The translations under genes and the position numbers were made by a program. Source: Betaproteobacteria bacterium SG8_39 (GTDB lineage: Bacteria; Pseudomonadota; Gammaproteobacteria; Burkholderiales; SG8-39). From it: 36,498 nucleotides of DNA. Location: the NCBI GenBank assembly GCA_001303445.1, contig LJTQ01000009.1, positions 1-36,498 of the forward strand, written 5' to 3'. The notes below the pieces were generated by a model. The model did not search any database, was not told where the DNA came from, and worked only from the letters and a program-made list of their open reading frames with translations. Below, piece after piece: positions 29,901 through 36,498 of the stretch (the first letter of the stretch is position 1; every line of letters starts with the position of its first letter).

Positions 29901-30239
29901 CTAGTGCTCCTCGCGGGCGTAGTTGATCGTGTACTTGGGGATTTCGATCACCAGGTCCGCGTCGCGCAGTTTGGTCTGGCATGAAAGGCGGGAGTTCGCC
30001 TCCAGTCCCCAGGCCTTGTCGAGCATGTCCTCCTCCTTTTCCTCCGCCTCGTCGAGCGAATCGAAGCCCTCGCGCACCACGACATGGCAGGTCGTACAGG
30101 CGCAGGACTTCTCGCAGGCGTGCTCAATCTCGATGCCGTTTTCGAGCAAGGCGTCGAGAATCGAGCTGCCCTCGGCTGCGTCGATCTCGGCACCCGCCGG
30201 GCACAGTTCGGCGTGCGGCAGGACTTTCAGCTTCGGCAT
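29901..30239 (-). CDS. fdx: ISC-type 2Fe-2S ferredoxin
   Basis: This adrenodoxin-like ferredoxin supplies electrons for cluster assembly on IscU. It has 112 residues with cluster ligands C42, C48, C51 and C87 in the C-x5-C-x2-C...C pattern, plus an extra C46 as in the E. coli ISC ferredoxin. The acidic segment [18 protein letters not shown] is the usual partner-docking helix. The ATG overlaps the hscA stop by one base (TGATG), so translation is coupled. Confidence 0.96.
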   Translation of the reverse strand: MPKLKVLPHAELCPAGAEIDAAEGSSILDALLENGIEIEHACEKSCACTTCHVVVREGFDSLDEAEEKEEDMLDKAWGLEANSRLSCQTKLRDADLVIEIPKYTINYAREEH

Positions 30240-32107
30240 CAGGCGTCGAAGTTCGCGATCTTCTGTCCTGCCAGCGCACGCTTCACACTGACATCCATGC
30301 GCCGCGCCGCGAAGGGCTCGGTCGTCCGGTTGAGCGCCTCCGAGGCACGCTTGATGGCGCGGTGATCACCCGATTCCATGGCGGCGGCCAACGCCACCCT
30401 GCTGCGGTCGATTTCGGCACGCTCCGCATCCTCCAGCAGCGTGCCGTCCGCGGCCAGTGCGGCGTCCACTGCAGCCAGCAAACGACGCGCTTCGACCGTC
30501 GCCTCCTGCAGTGCGCGCGCATGCATGTCGTCCTTGGCGTGCTCGACCGAGTCGCGCAGCATGCGCTCGATGTCGCGGTCGGCAAGCCCGTATGAGGGCT
30601 TCACACTCACCGACGCCTCGACGCCCGTCGTCGCCTCGCGCGCACTCACCGCCAGCAGGCCATCGGCGTCGACCTGAAAGGTCACGCGGATGCGCGCCGC
30701 ACCCGCCGTCATCGGCGGGATGCCGCGCAGCTCGAATTTGGCGAGCGAGCGGCAATCCGCGACCAGTTCGCGTTCGCCCTGCACGACGTGAATGCTCATC
30801 GCCGTCTGCCCGTCCTTGAAGGTGGTGAACTCCTGCGCCCGGGCCGCTGGAATCGTCGTATTGCGCGGGATGATCCGCTCGACCAGGCCACCCATCGTTT
30901 CGATGCCGAGAGAAAGCGGAATCACGTCGAGCAGCAGCCAGTCTTCGCCCTGCGGCTTGTTTCCGGCCAGCACGTTCGCTTGCATCGCCGCGCCCAGGGC
31001 GACGACCTTGTCCGGATCGAGGTTGTTCAGCGGGTCACACCGGAAAAAATCCGCCACCACGCGCTGAATTTCCGGCATGCGCGTCGCGCCGCCCACCATC
31101 ACCACGCCGTTCACGTCGGCGACCGTGAGCCCGGCGTCGCGCAGCGCCTTGCGCGTCGGCCCGAGGGTCTTCTGCACCAGCGTGTGGGTGATGCGGCAGA
31201 AGGTCTCGCTCTGCAGCGTGAGGTCGACCAGCTCGCCACTCGACAGGCGCGCCGTCAACGGCGCCTCGCCGTGCGCGGTCAGTGTTTCCTTTGCTTCGCG
31301 CGCCTTGCTGTACAGCAGGCGCGCGTCGCGCGGCTCGAGCAGCGACAGCCCTGCCGCCTCCAGCACCCAGCAGAAGACACGGTGATCGAAATCGTCGCCG
31401 CCGAGCGCGGCATCGCCGTTGGTGGCAAGGACCTCGAATACGCCGCGCGACAGTCGCAGGATGGAGATGTCAAAGGTGCCGCCGCCGAGATCGAACACCG
31501 CGTACACGCCCTCCGCCGCGTTTTCGAGGCCGTAGGCGATCGCCGCAGCGGTCGGTTCGTTCAGCAGACGCAGCACGTTAAGCCCGGCAAGCGTGGCCGC
31601 GTCCTTGGTCGCCTGGCGCTGTGCGTCGTCGAAGTACGCCGGCACCGTGACCACCGCGCCGCTCAGCTCGCCTCCGAGCGACGCCTCCGCGCGTGCGCGC
31701 AGGGTCTTGAGGATCTCGGCCGACACCTCGACCGGGCTCTTCACGCCCGCCACGGTCCGCAGCTGCACCATGCCCGGGGCGTCGACGAAGTCGTACGGGG
31801 CATTCTCGATGTGCGCGATGTCGCGCTGGCCGCGCCCCATGAAGCGCTTCACCGAGACGATCGTGTTCTTCGGGTCCGTGGCCTGGCTGACCTGCGCCGC
31901 ATAACCGACTTCGCAGCCACCGTCGCGGCGGTAGCGCACCACCGAGGGCAGTAGGACGCGCCCGCGCTCGTCGGGCAGAGTGACCGCCACGCCGTGCCGC
32001 ACGGTCGCGACAAGCGAATTGGTCGTGCCGAGATCGATGCCCACCGCGAGCCGGTGCTCGTGCGGCGCGGTCGACAGCCCGGGTTCGGAGATCTGCAGCA
32101 GTGCCAT
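30239..32107 (-). CDS. hscA: HscA, Hsp70-type chaperone for Fe-S transfer
   Basis: HscA uses ATP to help move clusters from IscU to target proteins. The ATG at 32107 gives 622 residues, the family length; a reading from 32308 runs through hscB. The nucleotide-binding domain has [12 protein letters not shown] near residue 23, [29 protein letters not shown] and [13 protein letters not shown]. The substrate-binding domain begins near [17 protein letters not shown]. It recognises the LPPVK motif of IscU, which is present in the iscU of this operon. It follows hscB by 13 bases. Confidence 0.97.
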   Translation of the reverse strand: MALLQISEPGLSTAPHEHRLAVGIDLGTTNSLVATVRHGVAVTLPDERGRVLLPSVVRYRRDGGCEVGYAAQVSQATDPKNTIVSVKRFMGRGQRDIAHIENAPYDFVDAPGMVQLRTVAGVKSPVEVSAEILKTLRARAEASLGGELSGAVVTVPAYFDDAQRQATKDAATLAGLNVLRLLNEPTAAAIAYGLENAAEGVYAVFDLGGGTFDISILRLSRGVFEVLATNGDAALGGDDFDHRVFCWVLEAAGLSLLEPRDARLLYSKAREAKETLTAHGEAPLTARLSSGELVDLTLQSETFCRITHTLVQKTLGPTRKALRDAGLTVADVNGVVMVGGATRMPEIQRVVADFFRCDPLNNLDPDKVVALGAAMQANVLAGNKPQGEDWLLLDVIPLSLGIETMGGLVERIIPRNTTIPAARAQEFTTFKDGQTAMSIHVVQGERELVADCRSLAKFELRGIPPMTAGAARIRVTFQVDADGLLAVSAREATTGVEASVSVKPSYGLADRDIERMLRDSVEHAKDDMHARALQEATVEARRLLAAVDAALAADGTLLEDAERAEIDRSRVALAAAMESGDHRAIKRASEALNRTTEPFAARRMDVSVKRALAGQKIANFDA

Positions 32108-32120
32108 GACGCCGTCCCGC

Positions 32121-32639
32121 TCAGGCCTCGATCGAGTCGTAGGCCGAGGCGATCTCCGCATCGAGCCGCTCGAGGAACTTGAGCTCACGCACCATCCCGG
32201 CCGCGCCGACGAAATCCCGGGCGGCGTCGATGCGCTCGGCCAGCTGCGCCTCGACCCGCGTGCGCTCCGCCCCAAGCTCGGCACGCAGGGCGTCGAGCGC
32301 GTCGGCATCGCGCCCCTCGGAGGCCGCTTCGAGCGCCTCGCGCAGGGTCATCTGTCGCTCGAGGAACTCGGTCGGCATCGCGGTGTTCGTCTCGAGCGCG
32401 ACGTCCACCCCGTTGAGTTCCAGCAGGTGCCGCGCGCGCTCGAGCGGATTCTGCAGCACGCGATAGGCCTCGTTGACCCGTGTCGTCCACTGCATCGACG
32501 CCCGGCGCTCTGCGTCGCCGGCGTGCGCGAAGCGGTCGGGATGGATGCGCCCCTGGATCTCGCGGTAGGCGCGGTCCAGCGCCGCGCGATCCAGCGCGAA
32601 ACCCGGTTCAAGTCCGAACAGCTCGAAGTGACTCTGCAT
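32121..32639 (-). CDS. hscB: HscB, J-domain co-chaperone
   Basis: HscB delivers IscU to HscA and stimulates its ATPase. From ATG 32639 the protein has 172 residues: a J domain at the N-terminus with FELFGLEP and the HPD motif at 33-35 (IHPDRF), followed by a C-terminal three-helix region ([15 protein letters not shown]). A GTG at 32648 would add only three residues and would lie at the foot of the terminator T-run. The ribosome binding site is weak (GGTG). An intrinsic terminator sits just upstream, so expression relative to iscA may be reduced or conditional. Confidence 0.95.
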   Translation of the reverse strand: MQSHFELFGLEPGFALDRAALDRAYREIQGRIHPDRFAHAGDAERRASMQWTTRVNEAYRVLQNPLERARHLLELNGVDVALETNTAMPTEFLERQMTLREALEAASEGRDADALDALRAELGAERTRVEAQLAERIDAARDFVGAAGMVRELKFLERLDAEIASAYDSIEA

Positions 32640-32646
32640 CAGCACC

Positions 32647-32672
32647 AAAAACGAAGGGGCCTGCGCCCCTTC
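32647..32672 (-). terminator. intrinsic terminator/attenuator between iscA and hscB
   Basis: On the minus strand GAAGGGGC (32672-32665), loop GCAG and GCCCCTTC (32660-32653) form a perfect 8-bp stem, followed after one base (G) by TTTTT (32651-32647). This is a textbook Rho-independent terminator in the transcribed direction. It lies seven bases before the hscB ATG, inside the 124-base iscA-hscB gap. It should stop part of the transcripts from the iscR promoter. Confidence 0.75.
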
Positions 32673-32763
32673 CGATTATCCTCCTGGATCCGTTGCAGCG
32701 AACCACCGTGCGGCGCCGCGAGCGCATCTCGCTCGTCGGCCGCTCGCCCGGGGCTGCTGCAAT

Positions 32764-33087
32764 CTAGACGTTGAAACTCTCGCCGCAGCCGCACTCGTCC
32801 TTGACGTTGGGATTGCGGAACTTGAACCCCTCGTTCAGGCCTTCGCGCGCGAAATCGAGCTCGGTCCCGTCAAGGTAGGGCAGGCTCTTCGGATCGACCA
32901 CCACCTTCACGCCGTGGCTTTCGAAGGCAAGATCGTCCGGATTCATTGCGTCGGCGAACTCGAGCTTGTAGGCCATGCCCGAGCAGCCCGAGGTGCGAAC
33001 CCCGACACGCAATCCCACGCCCTTGCCGCGCTTGGCAAGGAATGTCTGCACGTGCTGTGCCGCGCGTTCGGTCAGCGTTACCGACAT
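32764..33087 (-). CDS. iscA: IscA, A-type Fe-S carrier
   Basis: IscA carries iron or clusters to target proteins. From ATG 33087 it has 107 residues with the three conserved ligands C35 (TSGCSGMAY), C99 and C101 (DECGCGESF), the same numbering as E. coli IscA. An upstream in-frame reading to 33180 lies within iscU and is discarded. The start is ten bases after the iscU stop. The 124-base gap after it contains the terminator upstream of hscB. Confidence 0.97.
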   Translation of the reverse strand: MSVTLTERAAQHVQTFLAKRGKGVGLRVGVRTSGCSGMAYKLEFADAMNPDDLAFESHGVKVVVDPKSLPYLDGTELDFAREGLNEGFKFRNPNVKDECGCGESFNV

Positions 33088-33097
33088 CGGTCTGCTC

Positions 33098-33532
33098 CTA
33101 GCCGAGTGCGACTTTCTGCTCGGTCGCCGCTTCCGCCGCAGGGGCCACTTCTTTGCCGTGATGCTTGCGATAGTCCGCAATCGCGGCCTTGATGGCGTCC
33201 TCTGCGAGGATCGAGCAGTGGATCTTCACGGGCGGCAGTGCCAGTTCCTCGGCAATTTGGGTGTTCTTGATGCCCTCCGCCTCGTCGAGCGTCTTGCCCT
33301 TCACCCACTCGGTGACGAGCGAGCTGGAGGCGATCGCCGAGCCACAGCCATAGGTCTTGAAGCGCGCGTCCTCGATGACGCCGTCCGCACCGACCTTAAT
33401 CTGCAGCTTCATCACATCGCCGCAGGCCGGCGCGCCGACCATGCCGGTGCCAACCGACCCATCGCCCTTGTCGAACGAGCCGACGTTGCGTGGATTCTCG
33501 TAATGATCGATGACTTTGTTGCTGTATGCCAT
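33098..33532 (-). CDS. iscU: IscU, Fe-S cluster scaffold
   Basis: IscU is the scaffold on which IscS builds clusters. It has 144 residues with ligands C37, D39, C63, H105 and C106, and the HscA recognition motif LPPVK at 99-103. The N-terminus [19 protein letters not shown] is highly typical. The C-terminal tail ([17 protein letters not shown]) is some 15 residues longer than in E. coli and low in complexity. GGCAGGAG precedes the ATG. A 71-base gap separates it from iscS. Confidence 0.98.
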   Translation of the reverse strand: MAYSNKVIDHYENPRNVGSFDKGDGSVGTGMVGAPACGDVMKLQIKVGADGVIEDARFKTYGCGSAIASSSLVTEWVKGKTLDEAEGIKNTQIAEELALPPVKIHCSILAEDAIKAAIADYRKHHGKEVAPAAEAATEQKVALG

Positions 33533-33603
33533 TTTTCTCTCCTGCCGAAAACTTGCGACTGCTTACTGTTCTTTCCGAAAGTCACGCACTGCGGCGCGGT
33601 TCT

Positions 33604-34839
33604 TCAGTGTGCCGCCCATTGCACCGAATTCAGATCGACGCCATCCTTGTACATCTCCCAGAGCGGCGACATCTCGCGCAATTTCGCCACCTTGGTCTTG
33701 AGGTGGTCAACGGTGTAGTCGACCTCCTCCTCGGTGGTGAAACGGCCGAGGGTAAAGCGAATCGACGAGTGCGCCAGTTCATCGGAGCGGCCGAGCGCGC
33801 GCAGCACGTACGACGGCTCGAGCGATGCCGACGTGCAGGCCGAGCCCGACGACACCGCGATGTCCTTTACCGCCATGATGAGCGACTCGCCCTCGACGAA
33901 ATTGAAGCTGACATTCAGGTTATGCGGCACGCGCTGCTCGACGTCGCCGTTGACGAAGGCCTCCTCGATCTCGGTGACGCCTTTCAGCAGACGGTCGCGC
34001 AACGCTCGGATGCGTTCGTTCTCGGTCGCCATTTCGAGTCGCGCAATGCGGAAGGCTTCGCCCATGCCGACGATCTGGTGCGTCGGCAGCGTGCCGGAGC
34101 GAAAGCCCCGCTCATGCCCGCCGCCGTGGATCTGCGCTTCCAGACGCACGCGCGGCTTGCGCCGGATATACAGTGCACCCATGCCCTTCGGGCCGTAGGT
34201 CTTGTGCGCCGAAAACGACATCAGGTCGACCTTCAGCGCCTTCAGGTCGATCGGGCACTTGCCCGTCGCCTGCGCCGAGTCGACGTGGAACAGCGCGCCG
34301 TGACGCTTGACGATCTCGCCGATCGCAGCAATGTCCTGAATCACGCCGATCTCGTTGTTGACGAACATCACCGAGACCAGGATCGTGTCCTTGCGGATCG
34401 CCGCCTCGAGCTGCCGCAGGTCCAGCAGCCCGTCCGGCCCCACGTCCAGGTAGGTCACCTCGAAGCCGCGGCGCTCGAGCTCGCGGCAGGTGTCCAGCGT
34501 CGCCTTATGCTCGGTCTTGACCGTGATGAGGTGCTTGCCCTTGGTCTTGTAGAACTCCGCCGCGCCTTTCAGCGCGAGGTTGATCGACTCGGTCGCGCCC
34601 GAAGTCCAGATGATGTCCTTGGCGTCGCAATTGACGAGTGCCGCGACCTGCGCGCGCGCATTCTCGACCGCCTCTTCTGCCTTCCAGCCGAAAGCATGCG
34701 AGCGACTCGCCGGATTGCCGAAGTGCTCGGTCAGATACGGAATCATCTTCTCGGCTACCCGCGGGTCGACCGGCGTGGTCGCCGAATAATCCAGGTAGAT
34801 GGGAAATTTCACGCTCTGCGTCCTCTGTCCGCTATCCAT
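33604..34839 (-). CDS. iscS: IscS cysteine desulfurase
   Basis: IscS is a PLP enzyme that takes sulfur from cysteine for Fe-S clusters, tRNA thiolation and other uses. It has 411 residues from ATG 34839; a GTG at 34812 would trim nine residues. PLP lysine K213 lies in [13 protein letters not shown]111 in KTEHKATLD, and catalytic C335 in [17 protein letters not shown]; these equal the E. coli residues with a constant offset of seven. The start is two bases after the iscR stop, so translation is probably coupled. The C-terminus ends in the usual IscU-binding region. Confidence 0.98.
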   Translation of the reverse strand: MDSGQRTQSVKFPIYLDYSATTPVDPRVAEKMIPYLTEHFGNPASRSHAFGWKAEEAVENARAQVAALVNCDAKDIIWTSGATESINLALKGAAEFYKTKGKHLITVKTEHKATLDTCRELERRGFEVTYLDVGPDGLLDLRQLEAAIRKDTILVSVMFVNNEIGVIQDIAAIGEIVKRHGALFHVDSAQATGKCPIDLKALKVDLMSFSAHKTYGPKGMGALYIRRKPRVRLEAQIHGGGHERGFRSGTLPTHQIVGMGEAFRIARLEMATENERIRALRDRLLKGVTEIEEAFVNGDVEQRVPHNLNVSFNFVEGESLIMAVKDIAVSSGSACTSASLEPSYVLRALGRSDELAHSSIRFTLGRFTTEEEVDYTVDHLKTKVAKLREMSPLWEMYKDGVDLNSVQWAAH

Positions 34840-34841
34840 CC

Positions 34842-35324
34842 TCAGGCCGCGATCGCCGGCTCCGGCTTCGACTCCGCATTCTCCGCGGCGCGCCAGTCAT
34901 GCAGCACCGCCACGTGCTTGCCGTGTTGATGCGCCACCAGATCGGCCAGCGTCACCGACGAAAGGTAGTCGTACATTTTCGCATTCAGCGTCGCCCACAG
35001 GTCGTGCGTCATGCAGCGCCGGTCATCGAGACAGTTCTCGCGCCCGCCGCACTGCGTGGCGTCGAGCGGCTCGTCGACCGCTGCGATGATGTCGGCCACC
35101 GATACGTCCTGCACCGGGACCGCGAGGTAATAGCCACCGCCCGGACCGCGCACGCTCTTGACCAGCGCATGGCGGCGCAGCTTGCCGAACAACTGCTCCA
35201 GGTAGGAAAGCGAAATCCTCTGACGCTCACTGATCGCCGCGAGCGTCACCGGGCCTTTCGCCTGGCGCATCGCCAAGTCCACCATTGCCGTCACTGCAAA
35301 ACGTCCTTTAGTGGTCAGTCTCAT
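34842..35324 (-). CDS. iscR: IscR, Fe-S-sensing Rrf2-family regulator
   Basis: IscR holds a 2Fe-2S cluster and represses the isc operon when clusters are plentiful. The 160-residue protein has the winged-helix N-terminus [18 protein letters not shown], the wing segment [11 protein letters not shown], and cluster ligands C92, C98, C104 and H107, as in E. coli. CGAGGAAACG precedes the ATG. Two IscR-type operators lie over its own promoter, which supports autoregulation. It is the first gene of iscRSUA-hscBA-fdx-iscX. Confidence 0.97.
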   Translation of the reverse strand: MRLTTKGRFAVTAMVDLAMRQAKGPVTLAAISERQRISLSYLEQLFGKLRRHALVKSVRGPGGGYYLAVPVQDVSVADIIAAVDEPLDATQCGGRENCLDDRRCMTHDLWATLNAKMYDYLSSVTLADLVAHQHGKHVAVLHDWRAAENAESKPEPAIAA

Positions 35325-35340
35325 CGTTTCCTCGACCTCA

Positions 35341-35365
35341 ATACCCGATTAAGTTGCTCAACTAT
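35341..35365 (-). promoter_or_regulatory. IscR type 1 operator, proximal site
   Basis: Reading from 35365 to 35341, this 25-base site matches 21 of 25 positions of the E. coli type 1 IscR consensus as I remember it. It begins ATAGTTGA and ends ATCGGGTAT. It covers the -10 element and the likely transcription start of the iscR promoter and ends 17 bases before the ATG. Confidence 0.7.
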
Positions 35366-35390
35366 AACAAATTCCGACTAAATTAATCAA
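35361..35390 (-). promoter_or_regulatory. iscR operon promoter
   Basis: On the minus strand TTGATT (35390-35385) is followed by 18 bases and TATAGT (35366-35361). The -35 matches at four of six positions and the -10 at five. The region is AT-rich against a GC-rich background. Both IscR operators overlap it. Confidence 0.65.
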
Positions 35391-35394
35391 CTAA
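35370..35394 (-). promoter_or_regulatory. IscR type 1 operator, distal site
   Basis: Reading from 35394 to 35370, this site matches 20 of 25 positions of the type 1 IscR consensus, with an intact TTTAGTCGG core. It covers the -35 and part of the spacer of the iscR promoter. Its start is 29 bases from that of the proximal site. Confidence 0.68.
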
Positions 35395-35425
35395 TAACAA
35401 AATAATTTTATTCAATAAGTTAGGA

Positions 35426-36157
35426 CTACTTAACCGCCCTGAGATTCTCCGCAGGGGTGGCCTGCGCCTCGTGTTCCGCGAGTTCCCGCTCGAGCTCGGC
35501 CAGCTTGCGGGTGAGCGTCGCGACCGACTCTTCGAGCTCGTGCGAATGGACCACCATTTCCTGAATCGCCTTGGCGTAGGGATCGTCCTGGTTCTGCACC
35601 ACGCCGTAGGCCGCAAAGCGTCGTGCCGCCGCGGGCTGGCCGGAGCTTGCCTCGACGATGCGACCGGGCACACCGACCACGGTGGCCTCATCAGGCACGT
35701 CCTTCACCACGACCGCGTTCGAGCCGACCTTGGCGCCGTCGCCCACGCGAATCGGGCCAAGAATCTTCGCCCCGGCACCGACCACCACACCCTTGCCGAG
35801 CGTGGGATGGCGTTTGCCCTTATTCCACGTCGTACCGCCGAGGGTCACCCCGTGGTACAGCGTCGTGTCGTCGCCCACCTCGGCGGTCTCGCCGATCACC
35901 ACACCCATGCCGTGATCGATGAACACGCGCCTGCCGATGGTGGCGCCCGGATGAATCTCGATCCCGGTCAGCCAGCGCCCAAAGTGCGAGACCAGCCGAC
36001 CCAGCCAGCGCAGCCCCGAAGACCACAGCCAGCTTGAGAGTTTGTGCAGATAGATGGCGTGCAGGCCGGGGTAGCAGGTCAGCACTTCCCAGGTCGAACG
36101 CGCCGCCGGGTCGCGCTCGAAGATCGTCCCGATTTCTTCACGCAGCTGCTTGAACAT
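35426..36157 (-). CDS. cysE: serine O-acetyltransferase CysE
   Basis: CysE makes O-acetylserine, the precursor of cysteine, from serine and acetyl-CoA. From ATG 36157 it has 243 residues; the reading to 36217 adds residues encoded in the operator region. The N-terminal helical part has [20 protein letters not shown], followed by left-handed hexapeptide repeats with catalytic Asp-His ([14 protein letters not shown]) and His ([10 protein letters not shown]). The C-terminal tail ([20 protein letters not shown]) looks like a coiled coil. The gene lies between trmJ and iscR, and an IscR-type site overlaps its promoter; it would supply the substrate of IscS. Confidence 0.95.
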   Translation of the reverse strand: MFKQLREEIGTIFERDPAARSTWEVLTCYPGLHAIYLHKLSSWLWSSGLRWLGRLVSHFGRWLTGIEIHPGATIGRRVFIDHGMGVVIGETAEVGDDTTLYHGVTLGGTTWNKGKRHPTLGKGVVVGAGAKILGPIRVGDGAKVGSNAVVVKDVPDEATVVGVPGRIVEASSGQPAAARRFAAYGVVQNQDDPYAKAIQEMVVHSHELEESVATLTRKLAELERELAEHEAQATPAENLRAVK

Positions 36158-36188
36158 GAACGGCTTTCTCTCTTTCACCGAAGACTCG

Positions 36189-36217
36189 ATCGTAGGGTGT
36201 CCGACTAGTTTAGTCAA
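36189..36217 (-). promoter_or_regulatory. cysE promoter
   Basis: On the minus strand TTGACT (36217-36212), a 17-base spacer and TACGAT (36194-36189) form a good sigma-70 promoter (five of six and four of six matches). It lies 31 bases before the cysE ATG and overlaps the IscR-type operator. Confidence 0.6.
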
Positions 36218-36221
36218 CTAT
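36197..36221 (-). promoter_or_regulatory. IscR type 1 operator upstream of cysE
   Basis: Reading from 36221 to 36197, the site matches 21 of 25 positions of the type 1 IscR consensus, including the first 13 (ATAGTTGACTAAA) and the TAGTCGG core. It covers the -35 and spacer of the cysE promoter, so bound IscR would repress. It also includes the trmJ stop codon (36218-36220). Confidence 0.68.
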
Positions 36222-36498
36222 TTCTGGCGCGCGTTCCCCAGCAGTGCACGCAACAGTCCGCGCAGCACATTTACCTCCTCGCGCTCGAGCCGCGTACGGG
36301 CAAACAAGCGCCGCAGGCGCTCGCGGAATTTCATGGGTGCTGCCGGATCGAAGAAGCCCACGGCCTGCGCGGCCTCGGCAAAGTGGGCGTGCAGACCCTC
36401 GATATCGGCCGCGGTGGCGAGCAACTGGCCACGCTCGGGCGGTACGCCGGCGCCCGCCGCGACGCGCAGCTCGTAGGCCATGACCTGCACCGCCTGTG
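36218..36498 (-). CDS. trmJ: tRNA 2'-O-methyltransferase TrmJ (C-terminal part)
   Basis: TrmJ is a SPOUT-class enzyme that methylates ribose at position 32 of several tRNAs. Only the C-terminal 93 or so residues are in the window; the frame is open to the right edge (QAVQVMAYELR), and the GTG at 36490 is internal. Visible are the end of the SPOUT domain (AVQVMAYELRVA) and the C-terminal helical tail with AVGFFDPAAPMKFRERLRRL and RTRLEREEVNVLRGLLRAL, typical of the family. The stop codon lies inside the IscR-type operator of cysE. The trmJ-cysE-iscR order is common in betaproteobacteria. Confidence 0.9.
   Translation of the reverse strand, partial: QAVQVMAYELRVAAGAGVPPERGQLLATAADIEGLHAHFAEAAQAVGFFDPAAPMKFRERLRRLFARTRLEREEVNVLRGLLRALLGNARQK

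Overview
The window is GC-rich DNA from a proteobacterium, most likely a betaproteobacterium. The order trmJ-cysE-iscRSUA-hscBA-fdx-iscX, the yciB-bolA-ppiC run and the napFDAGHBC order all fit that group. The organism can probably respire nitrate in the periplasm and also use aromatic compounds aerobically. I found no insertion sequence, CRISPR array, tRNA, rRNA, prophage or integrase gene; the region reads as chromosomal backbone with some accessory metabolism.

Layout. Bases 1-549 hold the 3' end of selD, followed by a zinc alcohol dehydrogenase. From 1767 to 7730 there is a complete periplasmic nitrate reductase operon, napF-D-A-G-H-B-C, behind a perfect FNR-type box; its NapF is unusually short. 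Next come a di-iron ferritin-like protein and pobA (4-hydroxybenzoate 3-monooxygenase), 36 bases apart. A mixed block follows (10122-18596): an EamA exporter, an aldo/keto reductase, a thiol dioxygenase, a CxxC carboxymuconolactone decarboxylase-like protein, msrB, a transglutaminase-like lipoprotein without a standard start codon, yciB, bolA, a parvulin, a macro-domain protein, an exported msrA and a DUF4124 protein. The gap 18597-19221 contains an unlisted 54-codon gene for a small exported protein, preceded by a long palindrome.

A minus-strand operon (24313 down to 19222) encodes a CaiB/BaiF CoA-transferase, a crotonase, a lone molybdenum hydroxylase large subunit and an SDR dehydrogenase. 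It diverges from an N-acyl-D-amino-acid deacylase. A DUF748 envelope protein follows; its reading frame is broken near the C-terminus by what looks like a small internal deletion.

The right end (29691-36498, minus strand) is the ISC iron-sulfur assembly operon iscR-S-U-A-hscB-hscA-fdx-iscX, with cysE and the 3' end of trmJ upstream. Two IscR-type operators cover the iscR promoter. A third covers the -35 region of a cysE promoter and overlaps the trmJ stop codon, so cysteine supply and cluster assembly are probably controlled together. A strong intrinsic terminator with a T-run sits between iscA and hscB and would divide the operon into a scaffold part and a chaperone part. The Fe-S-rich Nap proteins would depend on this system.

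I did not find a clearly new multi-gene defence or mobile system. The best leads are the iscA-hscB attenuator, the cysE operator, the hidden small exported protein, the lipoprotein start, the lone molybdenum hydroxylase operon and the di-iron/PobA pair.
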